From contig OZ244879.1 in the NCBI GenBank assembly GCA_965221295.1, positions 2,542,001 through 2,606,000 of the forward strand: a stretch of DNA of 64,000 bases, read 5' to 3'. A model generated the notes under the pieces. It worked only from the letters and a program-made list of their open reading frames with translations, was not told the DNA's origin and ran no database searches. The DNA comes from Bin87 sp965221295. Lineage in GTDB: Bacteria; Chloroflexota; Dehalococcoidia; Lucifugimonadales; UBA3495. Numbering within the stretch: the stretch's first letter is position 1; each line of letters opens with the position of its first letter. Made by a program: the position numbers and the translations under genes. Shown here one piece after another: positions 25,124-33,346 of this stretch.

Positions 25124-26158
25124 ATGGTAACAGCCACCAGAATTTCCCACGTACAACTCCAGTACAGCCATACCATTGGGCGTGGCGAACAGTTTGGCCC
25201 GGGCTTCACCTATCCGATTCACGTTGCCCGGGGCGAGGACGACCTGATGTACGTGCTATGCCGCTCCTCGGAATACCGACCGGAGGGCACCCGCATCACC
25301 GTCTGCACGGTTGACGAGGAATACGTCAACGCCTTTGCCCGTGGCGTGCCGCAGCAGGGCCCACACGAATACAACTTCGAGGACGGCTCGCTGGTTTGGC
25401 CCGTGAACGTGGCCATCGCCAGCAACGGCAACGTGTATGTATCCGACGAATGGCTCCACCGCATTTCGATGTTCACTCGCGACGGCGAGTTCATCGGCAA
25501 GTGGCAGGAAAACGTCGGCAGCGGTGACGGGCAGCTCGACCGCCCGTCGGGTCTGGCCATCGACGCGGACGACAACGTTTGGGTCGTGGACGGAAACAAC
25601 CACCGGGTGCAGAAGTTCACGCCAGACGGCCAATTCCTAATGAAGTTCGGAAGCTTCGGCCACGGAGACGGCGAGTTTGACACCCCCTGGGGCATCGACA
25701 TCGACAACCAGGGCAACATCTACATCGCAGACTGGCGCAATGACCGTATCCAGAAGTTCGCGTCCGATGGTCGGTTCCTGCTGAAGTTCGGCTCTTCCGG
25801 CTCAGGACCCGGCGAATTCAACCGCCCCGCAGACGTTGCGGTGGACCAGGACGGCATCATCTACGTTGCCGACTGGCTCAACAACCGTCTGCAGATCTTT
25901 GATCCAGACGGACATTTCTGCGGCGAAAAGCTCGGCGAAGCCACGGTATCCAAGTGGGGCAAGGACAAGCTGGACGCCAACCCGGAGATGTGGGGCGAAC
26001 GGGAACGAGCCCCCGGCCTGGAACGCGAGAAGGACTTCTGGGCGCCCACCGGCGTCGCGGTGGACGACTCCAACCGCGTGTTCGTCTGCGAAGGGCCTCG
26101 CAATCGCATCCAGGTGTACCGGAAGCAGTCTCCCATGTTCATGGGGCCACGCCTGTAA
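25124..26158 (+). CDS. NHL-repeat beta-propeller protein
   Basis: A 344-residue six-bladed propeller. NHL blades recur with the pattern 'G.F..P.giavD..gniYvaD..N.RiqkF...G.fl.kfG', clearest from residue 95 to 270 (for example LDRPSGLAIDADDNVWVVDG and FDTPWGIDIDNQGNIYIADW). There is no signal peptide. NHL propellers mediate protein or ligand binding and include some lyases and lactonases; nothing shows a catalytic site here. It follows the DUF1501 gene by 36 nt with GGGAGG before its ATG, and a terminator follows, so it is the last gene of the operon. Confidence 0.9.
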   Translation: MVTATRISHVQLQYSHTIGRGEQFGPGFTYPIHVARGEDDLMYVLCRSSEYRPEGTRITVCTVDEEYVNAFARGVPQQGPHEYNFEDGSLVWPVNVAIASNGNVYVSDEWLHRISMFTRDGEFIGKWQENVGSGDGQLDRPSGLAIDADDNVWVVDGNNHRVQKFTPDGQFLMKFGSFGHGDGEFDTPWGIDIDNQGNIYIADWRNDRIQKFASDGRFLLKFGSSGSGPGEFNRPADVAVDQDGIIYVADWLNNRLQIFDPDGHFCGEKLGEATVSKWGKDKLDANPEMWGERERAPGLEREKDFWAPTGVAVDDSNRVFVCEGPRNRIQVYRKQSPMFMGPRL

Positions 26159-26185
26159 ATTCCGGCGATACCCGAACCAAACGGA

Positions 26186-26248
26186 GCCTCCGCTCCATGC
26201 CGGAATGGCCGCGCGCTGGCCTGAAAGGTATGGACGGAGGCCATTTTT
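26186..26248 (+). terminator. Intrinsic terminator of the DUF1800-DUF1501-NHL operon
   Basis: GCCTCCG and TCCAT (26186-26198, with one bulged C) pair with ATGGA and CGGAGGC (26230-26241), followed by CATTTTT to 26248. It lies 28 nt after the NHL stop. The rest of the gap to 26498 holds no supported gene. Confidence 0.7.
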
Positions 26249-26498
26249 GGTGGTATCACGATGTGGACATCTACATACCTGCGCCATCATACGCCGGCGG
26301 AAGCGTCGTTATCGGCGGGAGCCTCGCGGGGTCGATTTGCCGTTGCCCGCGTAGCTGACCCGCGGCAATTGGATTGCCACAGTGCGCGTTCGTCCTGAAT
26401 GTCGCCGCTCAAATGGGCGCAAAACCGGGAGCATGATGGGCAAGATGAAAGCTGATGCCCGGCCGGAGCGCGCCGGCGCTTAGGGAGTCAAAACTGCC

Positions 26499-27257
26499 AT
26501 GCCCACGACAGTAGGTCGCGTTCCCAACCTGGAATGCGAGGCGTTCTACTACGACATGGAACGCCGCGGCATCGCCCTGGTTGACTTGGAACCACACCAG
26601 GTGGCTGGCGCGCTGGCGAGCGGCGAAATCGACGCCGGCCCGGCGCCCCTTTTGGACCTCCCAAAGCTGGCGCCCGGCGCGGCGCCCATCGCCGGGTTCT
26701 GCGTCGCTTCGGTGCGCCGGGCGACCGCCTGCATGCTCCTGTCGCGGGATCCGATGGAGACGCTGGGCGGCTGCGCCATCGCGGTGGACCACCCGGATTC
26801 CACGTCCCTGCAACTGCTGCGGGTCATCTTGGAGTTGAAACATGGCCTGACCGGGCTGTCATTCGTGGAGGGCCAGTCGGAGCATGACGCCGTGTTCCTC
26901 ACCTGGAATCAGGGGTTGCGGGGACGCCGCGCCATGCGTGGGTTTGCCCACCGTTACGACTTGGGCGAGGAGTGGTACGATTGGACCAGCCTTCCCTTCG
27001 TGTTCAGCCGTTGGTTGGCCCGGGCGGACATGGAAAGGCAGGACTTCGTGGTATTGCAGGATGCCCTGTTCGTGGGACAGGAAGATTGGATCAACAACCT
27101 TTACAAGTCCACTGGCCCCCGCAACGACCTGCTGATGCTGCCCCGTGAAGTTCTGGAATATGTACAGGGGCTGAGGTTCTTCATCGGAGCGCCAGAAGAA
27201 CGAGCCATCGCGTCGTTCCAGGAGAAATTGGCGCTGTTGAGCGATACCAAGACATGA
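26499..27257 (+). CDS. MqnA-family protein (chorismate dehydratase-like, futalosine pathway)
   Basis: A 252-residue protein with the two-lobed binding-protein fold of the MqnA/MqnD family. Marks are GEIDAGPAPLLDLPKL in the first lobe and the segment DLGEEWYDWTSLPFVFSRW, close to the DLGxEWxxWTxLPFVFAxW motif of MqnA. MqnA dehydrates chorismate to 3-enolpyruvylbenzoate at the start of futalosine-dependent menaquinone synthesis. No other early mqn gene is beside it, so a paralogous role is possible, but a late-step quinone cluster lies 7 kb downstream. GGGAG precedes the ATG. Confidence 0.78.
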   Translation: MPTTVGRVPNLECEAFYYDMERRGIALVDLEPHQVAGALASGEIDAGPAPLLDLPKLAPGAAPIAGFCVASVRRATACMLLSRDPMETLGGCAIAVDHPDSTSLQLLRVILELKHGLTGLSFVEGQSEHDAVFLTWNQGLRGRRAMRGFAHRYDLGEEWYDWTSLPFVFSRWLARADMERQDFVVLQDALFVGQEDWINNLYKSTGPRNDLLMLPREVLEYVQGLRFFIGAPEERAIASFQEKLALLSDTKT

Positions 27258-27270
27258 AGGCTAGCCGCGA

Positions 27271-28095
27271 ATGGCGGCTGCGGACTTCGATACTACCAAC
27301 CACTGGAGACAAGGCAAGATGCGCGAAAACACGATGAAAAATAAACTGGCGGCCGGCCAACCGGTGTTCGGCTCCATGATCACGTTCCCATCGCCGGCGG
27401 TGGTGGAGATGCTGGGGTTCTTGGGCTACGACTGGGTATTGATCGACAACGAACACGGGAGCATCACGGTGGACCTGGCGGAGGATATGATCCGCGCCGC
27501 CGAATACTCGGGCGCGGCCCCCATCGTGCGGCCGGTGGGCAACCGGCCGGAGATAATCGCGCCTTTCCTGGACCGGGGCGCTTGGGGCGTGCAGGTTCCC
27601 CACGTCAACACGCCCGAAGAGGCCCGAGCGGCGGTGTCGGCGGTGAAGTACTACCCCGAAGGCGACCGCGGCCTGTTCAGCGGCGGACGGCCCGCCGAAT
27701 ACGGCTTCAACCAGGCCACGCCCGACTACGTGGCGGATGCCAACCGCAACACCTTGGTGTGTCTGATGTTGGAAGAGGTGGAGGCCATCGAGAACATCCC
27801 GGAATTGGTCAAGGTGCCCGGCGTCGACGTGTATTTCATCGGCGCCGGCGACCTGTCCCAGAGCATGGGTTATCCGGGCCAGCAGACCCATCCGGAAGTG
27901 CAAGCCCTGGTGGAAAGGGGCGTACAGCAAATCGCGGCGGCTGGAATCACCGCTGGTTGCAGCTGCCCCGACAACTTGGTTCCGCACTACCTGGAACTGG
28001 GGGTGCGCTACTTCCACAACACCGTCGGGCGACTCATACAGGGCGCCAGCAACGAGTACCTCAAAACGATGCGGGCGGCAGCTGACGGGCTATAA
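27271..28095 (+). CDS. HpcH/HpaI-family aldolase
   Basis: A 274-residue class II aldolase-type TIM barrel of the HpcH/HpaI family. Visible are VFGSMITFPSPAVVEMLG, the catalytic LIDNEHG with the active-site histidine, the VQVPHVNTPEEAR strand, and the metal and pyruvate-binding region FIGAGDLSQSMG. It cleaves or forms 4-hydroxy-2-oxo acids to pyruvate plus an aldehyde. The family usually starts at MRENxxK, which here is the ATG at 27319 (AAGG just upstream), so the first 16 residues may not be made. It lies 13 nt after the MqnA-like gene and probably shares its transcript. Confidence 0.92.
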   Translation: MAAADFDTTNHWRQGKMRENTMKNKLAAGQPVFGSMITFPSPAVVEMLGFLGYDWVLIDNEHGSITVDLAEDMIRAAEYSGAAPIVRPVGNRPEIIAPFLDRGAWGVQVPHVNTPEEARAAVSAVKYYPEGDRGLFSGGRPAEYGFNQATPDYVADANRNTLVCLMLEEVEAIENIPELVKVPGVDVYFIGAGDLSQSMGYPGQQTHPEVQALVERGVQQIAAAGITAGCSCPDNLVPHYLELGVRYFHNTVGRLIQGASNEYLKTMRAAADGL

Positions 28096-28096
28096 T
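28091..28096 (+). promoter_or_regulatory. TATAAT -10 element before the antitoxin gene
   Basis: A consensus TATAAT overlaps the last codons of the aldolase gene, about 40 nt before the antitoxin ATG. No good -35 stands 16-18 nt upstream. A similar TATAAT without -35 occurs upstream of the genes at 59308 and 60878. Confidence 0.4.
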
Positions 28097-28134
28097 GGGG
28101 AACGGAGCAGCCCGTCCTATGGGAGGTCAACGAA

Positions 28135-28362
28135 ATGCGGATCGACGTTAGCGAATTGCCGAAAGAGATAGCCGAACTGGCCCGGCAATCCTGGTTCCAG
28201 CGAGAAGTCGTTATCACCAGGGATGGCCAACCTTGGGTCAAACTGGTACCTGACGACGCCTACAGCCCGACGCCACGTCCGGGCGTGTTGAAGGGGAAAT
28301 TGGTAGTTCCCGATGATTTTTGCGAAACCCCCGAAGACGTCATCCGGGACTTTTACGAATAA
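28135..28362 (+). CDS. Phd/YefM-type antitoxin
   Basis: A 75-residue protein. The N-terminal part (MRIDVSELPKEIAELA, then REVVITRDGQPWVKLVP) follows the Phd pattern, where a short helix-strand DNA-binding unit ends in 'dGkPvA.Lvp'. The tail (KGKLVVPDDFCETPEDVIRDFYE) is the toxin-binding part and matches antitoxins of VapC-type PIN toxins. GGGAGG lies before the ATG, and the stop is 2 nt from the start of the PIN gene, the classic order for a toxin-antitoxin operon. It should neutralise that toxin and repress its own promoter. Confidence 0.87.
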   Translation: MRIDVSELPKEIAELARQSWFQREVVITRDGQPWVKLVPDDAYSPTPRPGVLKGKLVVPDDFCETPEDVIRDFYE

Positions 28363-28364
28363 TC

Positions 28365-28746
28365 ATGCCAGGTTACCTACCCGACACCTACGTGTTCCTG
28401 TGGTACGCGACGTCATCTCGAACCTTGAAAGATGCAACTTATCAAATACTGGGAGATTCTGCGAACCGCGTCTTCGTCAGCGTCGCCAGCATCTGGGAGA
28501 TCGCCATCAAGCAAAGATTGGGAAAGTTGTCGCATCTCGACGATGAACCAGAGCATATCGTGGAAATTTCTGGGTTTTATTTGCTCGACATCAACGCTGG
28601 CCACGCCACTACCAGGTCGCCTGCCGCTGTTGCACCGAGATCCTTTTGACCGGATGCTGGTGGCGCAGGCGCAGATTGAAGATCTGATTTTGATTACCGA
28701 TGACTGGCGAATCGAGCAGTATGAAGTATCGGCCCTGCGGCCCTGA
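28365..28746 (+). pseudogene. VapC-type PIN-domain toxin, frameshifted
   Basis: The first frame runs from ATG 28365 with LPDTYVFLWYA and VSVASIWEIAIKQ, then reads a nonsense tail to a stop at 28649. The +1 frame from about 28618 supplies the missing half: LPLLHRDPFDRMLVAQA and LILITDDWRI. Together the two halves contain all the PIN acidic residues (Asp7, the Glu of WEIA, the Asp of DPFDR and the Asp pair of TDDW) at normal spacing. One extra base around 28612-28622 splits the gene. The product would be a ribonuclease toxin; as read, it should be inactive. A sequencing error is possible. Confidence 0.85.
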
Positions 28747-28766
28747 ACCACATTGAGGAGCGCGCC

Positions 28767-29348
28767 ATGACCAGCCCGATTGATCCAGCCGAGATACGCC
28801 TTACTGGTGAAAACTCGTTCATCCGACTGTCGCCCCAGGCGGGCGGGCCGCAAACCACGCGGACCAGCCATTGGCGGATCCTATGGTCGCCGGGCGGCGC
28901 GGGACACGTCCTATTCCTGAAGAGCTCGGATTTGGAACGCGATCCGGTGCGCGTGTATTCCGACAACATCGCTCTGACACGCTACCTTCAGGACGAGATC
29001 GAGAGCATGCTGTTCCCAGAATTCGCCGACACCTCGCTGCCGGTGATCGACGCGCGGTTCAGCAGGTCCGGCGACATCTCCAGCGCCTACAACGAGACGG
29101 TGGCAGCATCCACCGAAACCGTCGTGTTGAGCTGGCACGACTTCCTGACGCCATACATGCTGAACAATCCGGCCGGCGAGGCGTCGGGGCGCACGCACGG
29201 GGTGTATAGTTGCTTCTTCCCGGCCCGGCAAGCGCAGATCACCGTGGCCGACCGGGCCCTGCCCGGCGTGGTGTCGCTGGAAACGCGCGGCTCCGCCCAG
29301 AGCAGCACAGCCTGCATCGCCTGGTCAGAAACCTGGGTGAAGCCGTAG
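28767..29348 (+). CDS. Protein of unknown function
   Basis: A 193-residue protein with no signal peptide or membrane segment. It has an even mix of strands, including SHWRILWSPGGAGHVLFLKSS, DTSLPVIDARFSRSGDISS and VVLSWHDFLTPYM, and a C-terminal GVVSLETRGSAQSSTACIAWSETW. I do not recognise the family. GAGGAG before the ATG and normal codon use support it as a real gene. It lies 20 nt after the toxin remnant. Its stop codon lies within the left arm of a long inverted repeat. Confidence 0.75.
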   Translation: MTSPIDPAEIRLTGENSFIRLSPQAGGPQTTRTSHWRILWSPGGAGHVLFLKSSDLERDPVRVYSDNIALTRYLQDEIESMLFPEFADTSLPVIDARFSRSGDISSAYNETVAASTETVVLSWHDFLTPYMLNNPAGEASGRTHGVYSCFFPARQAQITVADRALPGVVSLETRGSAQSSTACIAWSETWVKP

Positions 29349-29411
29349 GGGAGAGGGGCCGGCGACACCGTGCCTCGTGCGCACGGCAGCGGTGTAGCGT
29401 GGCCCTACGGC
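29342..29411. repeat. 70-nt nested inverted repeat over a stop codon
   Basis: The outer arms GCCGTAGGG and CCCTACGGC are perfect 9-bp partners. Inside, ACACCG pairs with CGGTGT and CCGTGC with GCACGG. The left arm contains the TAG of the preceding gene. Just beyond, at 29425-29458, lies a piece of the other palindrome family (GGGATTGCCGCGCTGCGCTC). It may be a mobile palindromic element, also acting as a terminator. Confidence 0.65.
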
Positions 29412-29491
29412 CGTTGGGTGTATTCAGCGGGATTGCCGCGCTGCGCTCTTAATGACGTCCCAGCCCCCGCACGCGGCCAACGCCACCGCCT

Positions 29492-31090
29492 TTACGTCGT
29501 TATGGCGCCGTCCACGTACAGGATTTGCAGGGACTGCCGGGCGGCCGGTTCGATTTGATTGATCGTTTTGTAGTCCATGCCGTTGGTGAGGTCAGCGATG
29601 GCATCGGTGGCGGTGCGTCTGCCGTTCAGGCGGGTCAGCAGTTGTGCGACCAGCGCGCTACAGGGCAAACCCTCGGGGTGTCCCGCCGTGACCAGGCCGA
29701 CGCCCCACACGAAACAATCACCGGATAGCACGGGTTGGCGTTGCAGCAACACGCCATCCGCCAAGCGCAAGGGAACGTCCTGGGGCAGCCCTCGTTCTTG
29801 CCGGCGCCGTCGTTCCGACTCCACCATGGTTACGCTGTCGCCGAAGGCGGAGGGCGGCCGGCCGTGGGACAGAACCACCCGTTCGTATCCCCGGGCCGGC
29901 TGACCAGCAACTGCTTGGATGAAGGACTGGCGCGGAGTCAGGGACGGATCGTTGTCGAGCAGGCGGCGGGCCTCCCAGAAGTAGGAATCCGAAGTCCGGT
30001 TGCTGGAATAGAAGAGCCTGGCCAATTCTCGGAAGTGCCCGTATTCCTTGTAGTAGAGCTGCTGATAGACCTCACCTGCCGGCCCAGCGATGGATGGGTC
30101 GTCCAGGGCTGACGTCACGGCGGCGGCGGCCAGGGTCGCTGAAGTCAACGCGAGGTGAACGCCGGACGAGAATAGGGGGTCTATGAAGCAACCGGCGTCA
30201 CCGACCAGGATGTATCCGGGGCCGTGAAGCGAACGGCAACGGTAGGACCAGTCGCGCACGGTCTCCGGGCCAGACGCCAACCGGGCCGAGGCCAACATGC
30301 GGGACAGGCGAGGCGCGGCGGCGATTTGCGATTCCAGGAACCCCCGGGTTCCCAGCTCGCGGATCCCACGTTGGCCAGCCTCAGCGTCTACCACCGCGCC
30401 CACACTGGCCCAACCGTCGCGCAATGGGATGTGCCACAGCCAACCGCCTGGCTGGGATTCGATCAAGATGTTGCCGTCGTCGGGCGGCGCCAGGCGCTCT
30501 GCGCCCCGATAGTAAGCGTACACGGCCAGGTTGCGAAAGAAGTCGTCCCACTGTCGCAGGTCCAGCTGCCGCGAGAGCAGGCCACCCTGCCCGCTGGCGT
30601 CCACCACGTAGCGGGCTGGCAGCTCGGTCTCGCCGCCGGATGCGTCGGCGGGCCGGCAGCGCACCGCGACGGCAGTTCCAGCGTCGTCGAACACGACGCC
30701 GGTGGCCTGGCACGCCTCGCGGACATCCACGCCGGCCCGTCGGGCGTTGTTGAGCAGGATGGCGTCGAATTCGGGGCGCCACACCTGGTACGAATAGGGG
30801 TTAGAGGCGTTGGTTTCGCTGAAATACCAGCTCCAGGGCTGGCGGTCGGCGCCCCAGATCATGGTGGCGCCGCGCTTGACGGTGAATCCAGCCTCTCTCA
30901 CCTCATCCAGAACGCCCAGGTCATCCAGGATGGGGATGCTGGCCGGCAGCAGGGACTCGCCGACGTGTGGCCGGGGAAAGCGCTCCCGTTCCAGCAGCGT
31001 GACGGCATGACCGCGGCGGGCAAGCAACGCCCCGACGCAGGCCCCAGCGGGGCCTCCGCCAATGACGATGATGGGAGAATCAGACCGCAC
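29492..31090 (-). CDS. Flavin-dependent halogenase-like protein with extra C-terminal domain
   Basis: Starting at the GTG at 31090, the protein has 532 residues. The FAD loop is GGGPAG (11-16). GESLLP (44-49), the lysine of GFTVKRGATMIWG (Lys72), the halogenase signature WLWHIP (217-222), GDAG (297-300) and FIDPLFSSGVHLA (302-314) are all present, matching FADH2-dependent halogenases of the phenol/pyrrole type. The last 90 residues form an extra segment with VAQLLTRLNGRRTATDAIADL, resembling PqqD-like winged-helix domains. A longer frame to 31210 overlaps the upstream gene and was rejected. Halogenation is inferred; some relatives are plain monooxygenases. No flavin reductase gene is nearby. 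Confidence 0.83.
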   Translation of the reverse strand: MRSDSPIIVIGGGPAGACVGALLARRGHAVTLLERERFPRPHVGESLLPASIPILDDLGVLDEVREAGFTVKRGATMIWGADRQPWSWYFSETNASNPYSYQVWRPEFDAILLNNARRAGVDVREACQATGVVFDDAGTAVAVRCRPADASGGETELPARYVVDASGQGGLLSRQLDLRQWDDFFRNLAVYAYYRGAERLAPPDDGNILIESQPGGWLWHIPLRDGWASVGAVVDAEAGQRGIRELGTRGFLESQIAAAPRLSRMLASARLASGPETVRDWSYRCRSLHGPGYILVGDAGCFIDPLFSSGVHLALTSATLAAAAVTSALDDPSIAGPAGEVYQQLYYKEYGHFRELARLFYSSNRTSDSYFWEARRLLDNDPSLTPRQSFIQAVAGQPARGYERVVLSHGRPPSAFGDSVTMVESERRRRQERGLPQDVPLRLADGVLLQRQPVLSGDCFVWGVGLVTAGHPEGLPCSALVAQLLTRLNGRRTATDAIADLTNGMDYKTINQIEPAARQSLQILYVDGAITT

Positions 31091-31106
31091 AGGGAAGCTG
31101 AGTAGG

Positions 31107-31532
31107 TTAGTCAGGAGGTATGACGACGCGGGATCTTTCTGCAAGCGCTCGACGAAACTCGGCAAGGAACTGTGGCGGCCCTTCGGTTGCCTCCACCTGC
31201 ACGTGGGCATAACGCCAAGGCCGCCAAGGTTCCGCTACGTATTCGTCCTCAGGACGCCATTCCACCTGCACCTGAAACGATTCGCCATCTCTTTGCGCAG
31301 CTTCACGAGCGCAATCAACGTAATCACCAGCCGTATGATGCGATTGGCCATGTCCAACAAGGTGGCACATCAACAGATCTTCCAGGTTGGAGCCACGCTC
31401 TCGCAATCTATCAACATGCCATACTGAAAGCGCTGCCTGCTTGAACGCTCCGGGCTTGGGCCGATTAAGAATGCGACTCCAGTCCTTGGGACGGACGAAC
31501 CGGCACAACATGTCGTCTTCCGGGACTGGCAT
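31107..31532 (-). CDS. Unknown protein, second gene of a pair
   Basis: A 141-residue protein with no recognised domain. It opens MPVPEDDMLCRFVRPKDWSR and has the segment GAFKQAALSVWHVDRLRERG, of a pattern seen in small uncharacterised proteins starting 'RhIp..w....g..s..aF....lSv'. A histidine-rich stretch LMCHLVGHGQSHHTAGDY follows. It starts 10 nt after the stop of the 110-residue gene and ends 17 nt before the halogenase GTG, so the three genes are likely one transcript. Function unknown. Confidence 0.65.
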   Translation of the reverse strand: MPVPEDDMLCRFVRPKDWSRILNRPKPGAFKQAALSVWHVDRLRERGSNLEDLLMCHLVGHGQSHHTAGDYVDCAREAAQRDGESFQVQVEWRPEDEYVAEPWRPWRYAHVQVEATEGPPQFLAEFRRALAERSRVVIPPD

Positions 31533-31542
31533 GGAACTGTGG

Positions 31543-31875
31543 CTAGAAAGCCTCTATGAACTGTTCCATCGTCGCCCGGGGAAAGCGCTCGACGTTGGTT
31601 CCATGCTCGTCGTCGTACTTGCTGGCGTCAATGGCGCCATCTGGGTCTAGTTCCGCCAAAACCAGACGGCCATCGTTCAATCGCAAGACGAAAGACAACG
31701 CGCCATCAACATCCACCGAAAATTCATAATCCGCGGTGCGCTCGATGGCCGCAGCCACCATGCGGGTTGCCATCTCAATGACCGGAGCGGACGGTTGTGC
31801 CCCATCAACGCCTTGGGCGAATTCCCGCACGACGGGATGTAGCGCGATTTTTGAATCAACAAATGGGGTGGTCAT
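31543..31875 (-). CDS. Unknown protein, first gene of a pair
   Basis: A 110-residue protein. The N-terminal half is helical; the C-terminal half has strand patterns DYEFSVDVDGALSFVLRL and GRLVLAELDPDGAIDASKYDD. No catalytic motif or membrane segment is visible. Its tight spacing with the 141-residue gene, and size typical of toxin-antitoxin or immunity pairs, make such a role imaginable but unproven. It probably begins the minus-strand transcript that ends with the halogenase. Confidence 0.65.
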   Translation of the reverse strand: MTTPFVDSKIALHPVVREFAQGVDGAQPSAPVIEMATRMVAAAIERTADYEFSVDVDGALSFVLRLNDGRLVLAELDPDGAIDASKYDDEHGTNVERFPRATMEQFIEAF

Positions 31876-32361
31876 GATGGGCGCTTCAAACCTTCACTAT
31901 GGCGGGACGGCGCTGATGGCGCTTCAATTGGTTCACAGGCGTAAGACCGCGCCACGCTATGCCATATCCCACGACGCTTGGATTCCAGACGTGCGTAATC
32001 GGATGTCACTGCATCTTGTAGCGTGGCGGCCATTTGCCGATGCCTGCTGTCGGGGTTGCCGATTTATAGCATATCACGGGGTTGCCGTCCATCGCGGCGC
32101 GAGGTTGGCGCCAAGATTGTCCCATCGCGAGGGGAGCAGTTCGCCCACCTGCCAGGGATGCGGCGCCGTGGCGAGTCTGTCTGGTCGCGCACATCGGGCC
32201 TCCGGGAAACGCTGAGGCGCCAAACGTTTGGCGTCGATGCGGTGAACCACCGGGGCCCATTCCTGTTATCCTAATTGGCGTCACGCGCCGGAGGGACAAC
32301 CAGACTTCCTCTGATTAGGAGCGAACGATTCGGATCAGGAGCAAGCGCTAAGGAGCGGACT
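31876..32361. other. Divergent intergenic stretch, no gene seen
   Basis: This stretch lies between the unknown pair (minus) and the nitroreductase (plus). Frames are short and unsupported. The last part repeats GGAGCGAACGATTCGGATC / GGAGCAAGCGCTAAGGAGC-like purine-rich words before the ATG at 32362. No palindromic repeat copy is evident. Confidence 0.4.
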
Positions 32362-32865
32362 ATGGCCGAATACATACCATCAACCATCGACTGGGTGCGC
32401 GAGCAGGTCGAATTGTACGAAAGCAGCGGCGGCGCCGAGGGGGCGACCCTGCCCGGCGATTGGGTGCGGGAGCAGGTCGAACTGTACGAAAGCAGTGGCG
32501 GCGTCGAGGGCACGTACCTACCCAACACCGAACTGCCCGTCATCATCGTAACCAACCGGGGCAACCGAACCGGCGCCATCCGCAAGACCCCCCTGATGCG
32601 GGTGAAGGATGGCGAAAATTACGTGCTGGTCGGCTCTCGGGGCGGCGAACCGACGCACCCGGTTTGGGTTTACAACCTGCGAGCCGACGCCAACGTCGAA
32701 ATCCGCGACAAGGCCGAAGTGTTCGCCATGCGCGCCCGGGAGGTCGTGGACGAGGCGGAGCGCGCGCGGCTCTGGGAGCTTTCGGTAGCGGCGTTCCCGC
32801 CCTACGAAAAGTATCAGAACCGCACCTCCCGCAAGATTCCCGTGTTCGTTGCGGAACCGGCGTAA
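32362..32865 (+). CDS. F420-dependent nitroreductase-family (DDN-like) protein with duplicated N-terminus
   Basis: A 167-residue protein. The C-terminal 110 residues form the split-barrel of deazaflavin-dependent nitroreductases (LPVIIVTNRGNRTG, TPLMRVKDGENYVLVGSRGGEPTHPVWVYNL). This family reduces nitroaromatics, quinones or other substrates with F420H2. The N-terminus contains DWVREQVELYESSGG twice (residues 10-24 and 33-47), an exact 23-residue duplication encoded by a 69-bp tandem repeat. AAGGAG precedes the ATG. The repeated helix normally caps the barrel, so the extra copy may not harm folding. It stands alone. Confidence 0.92.
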   Translation: MAEYIPSTIDWVREQVELYESSGGAEGATLPGDWVREQVELYESSGGVEGTYLPNTELPVIIVTNRGNRTGAIRKTPLMRVKDGENYVLVGSRGGEPTHPVWVYNLRADANVEIRDKAEVFAMRAREVVDEAERARLWELSVAAFPPYEKYQNRTSRKIPVFVAEPA

Positions 32866-33317
32866 TTCATCGCCGGGCAACCCATCGGCGTAGGAAGCGC
32901 GCATTTGGAGCCGCGTGGGGAGCCTTTACATCATGCGGCCCATCACCGTGCGACCCATCAACATAGGAAACGTTATGCCTTCCGCCGTCGCCGGGAGCGT
33001 CTATCGTTTGTCATGGCGCGGAGCGACCACGGCGGGGGCGATAGCGACGCTGCAATGCCCCTACTTGAATGGACGGCTACGGAAAGTGGCGCTACAGGCC
33101 CGTCATTTGCGTTCCACGAGATACCGCCCTGCGCTCGCGATGACAGATTGGGAGCTGCCTCCTACACTGAACTCGGCGCAACATTCGGCGTTTTTCGGAC
33201 TACGGAACCCACGGCCATTCGCGCCTCGACGCCGGGGCGGATGGCCGCTTTGCCCCAGCAATTTGCGCGCCCGTGGCGTCGCAACCCCATAACCGCGCAA
33301 AAAATGCCATAAAATCG
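32866..33317. other. Intergenic stretch, no gene seen
   Basis: Several overlapping frames lack start signals. A short piece of the palindromic repeat arm, CGCTCGCGATGACAGA, lies at 33133-33148. No hairpin terminator was noticed directly after the nitroreductase. Confidence 0.4.
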
Positions 33318-33346
33318 TTGCTTGCGCGGGTGGTTGCCAGTATAGT
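33318..33346 (+). promoter_or_regulatory. Predicted promoter of the zinc-ribbon gene
   Basis: TTGCTT at 33318-33323, 17 nt, then TATAGT at 33341-33346. The leader to the GTG at 33461 would be about 108 nt, long enough for regulation, with GGAGG just before the start. Confidence 0.55.

Noticed and set aside
31062..31427. Plus-strand frame with an AGGAGG near 31113
   Set aside because: The apparent ribosome binding site is the complement of coding sequence of the unknown 141-residue gene; the product has no features and the minus-strand genes fit better.
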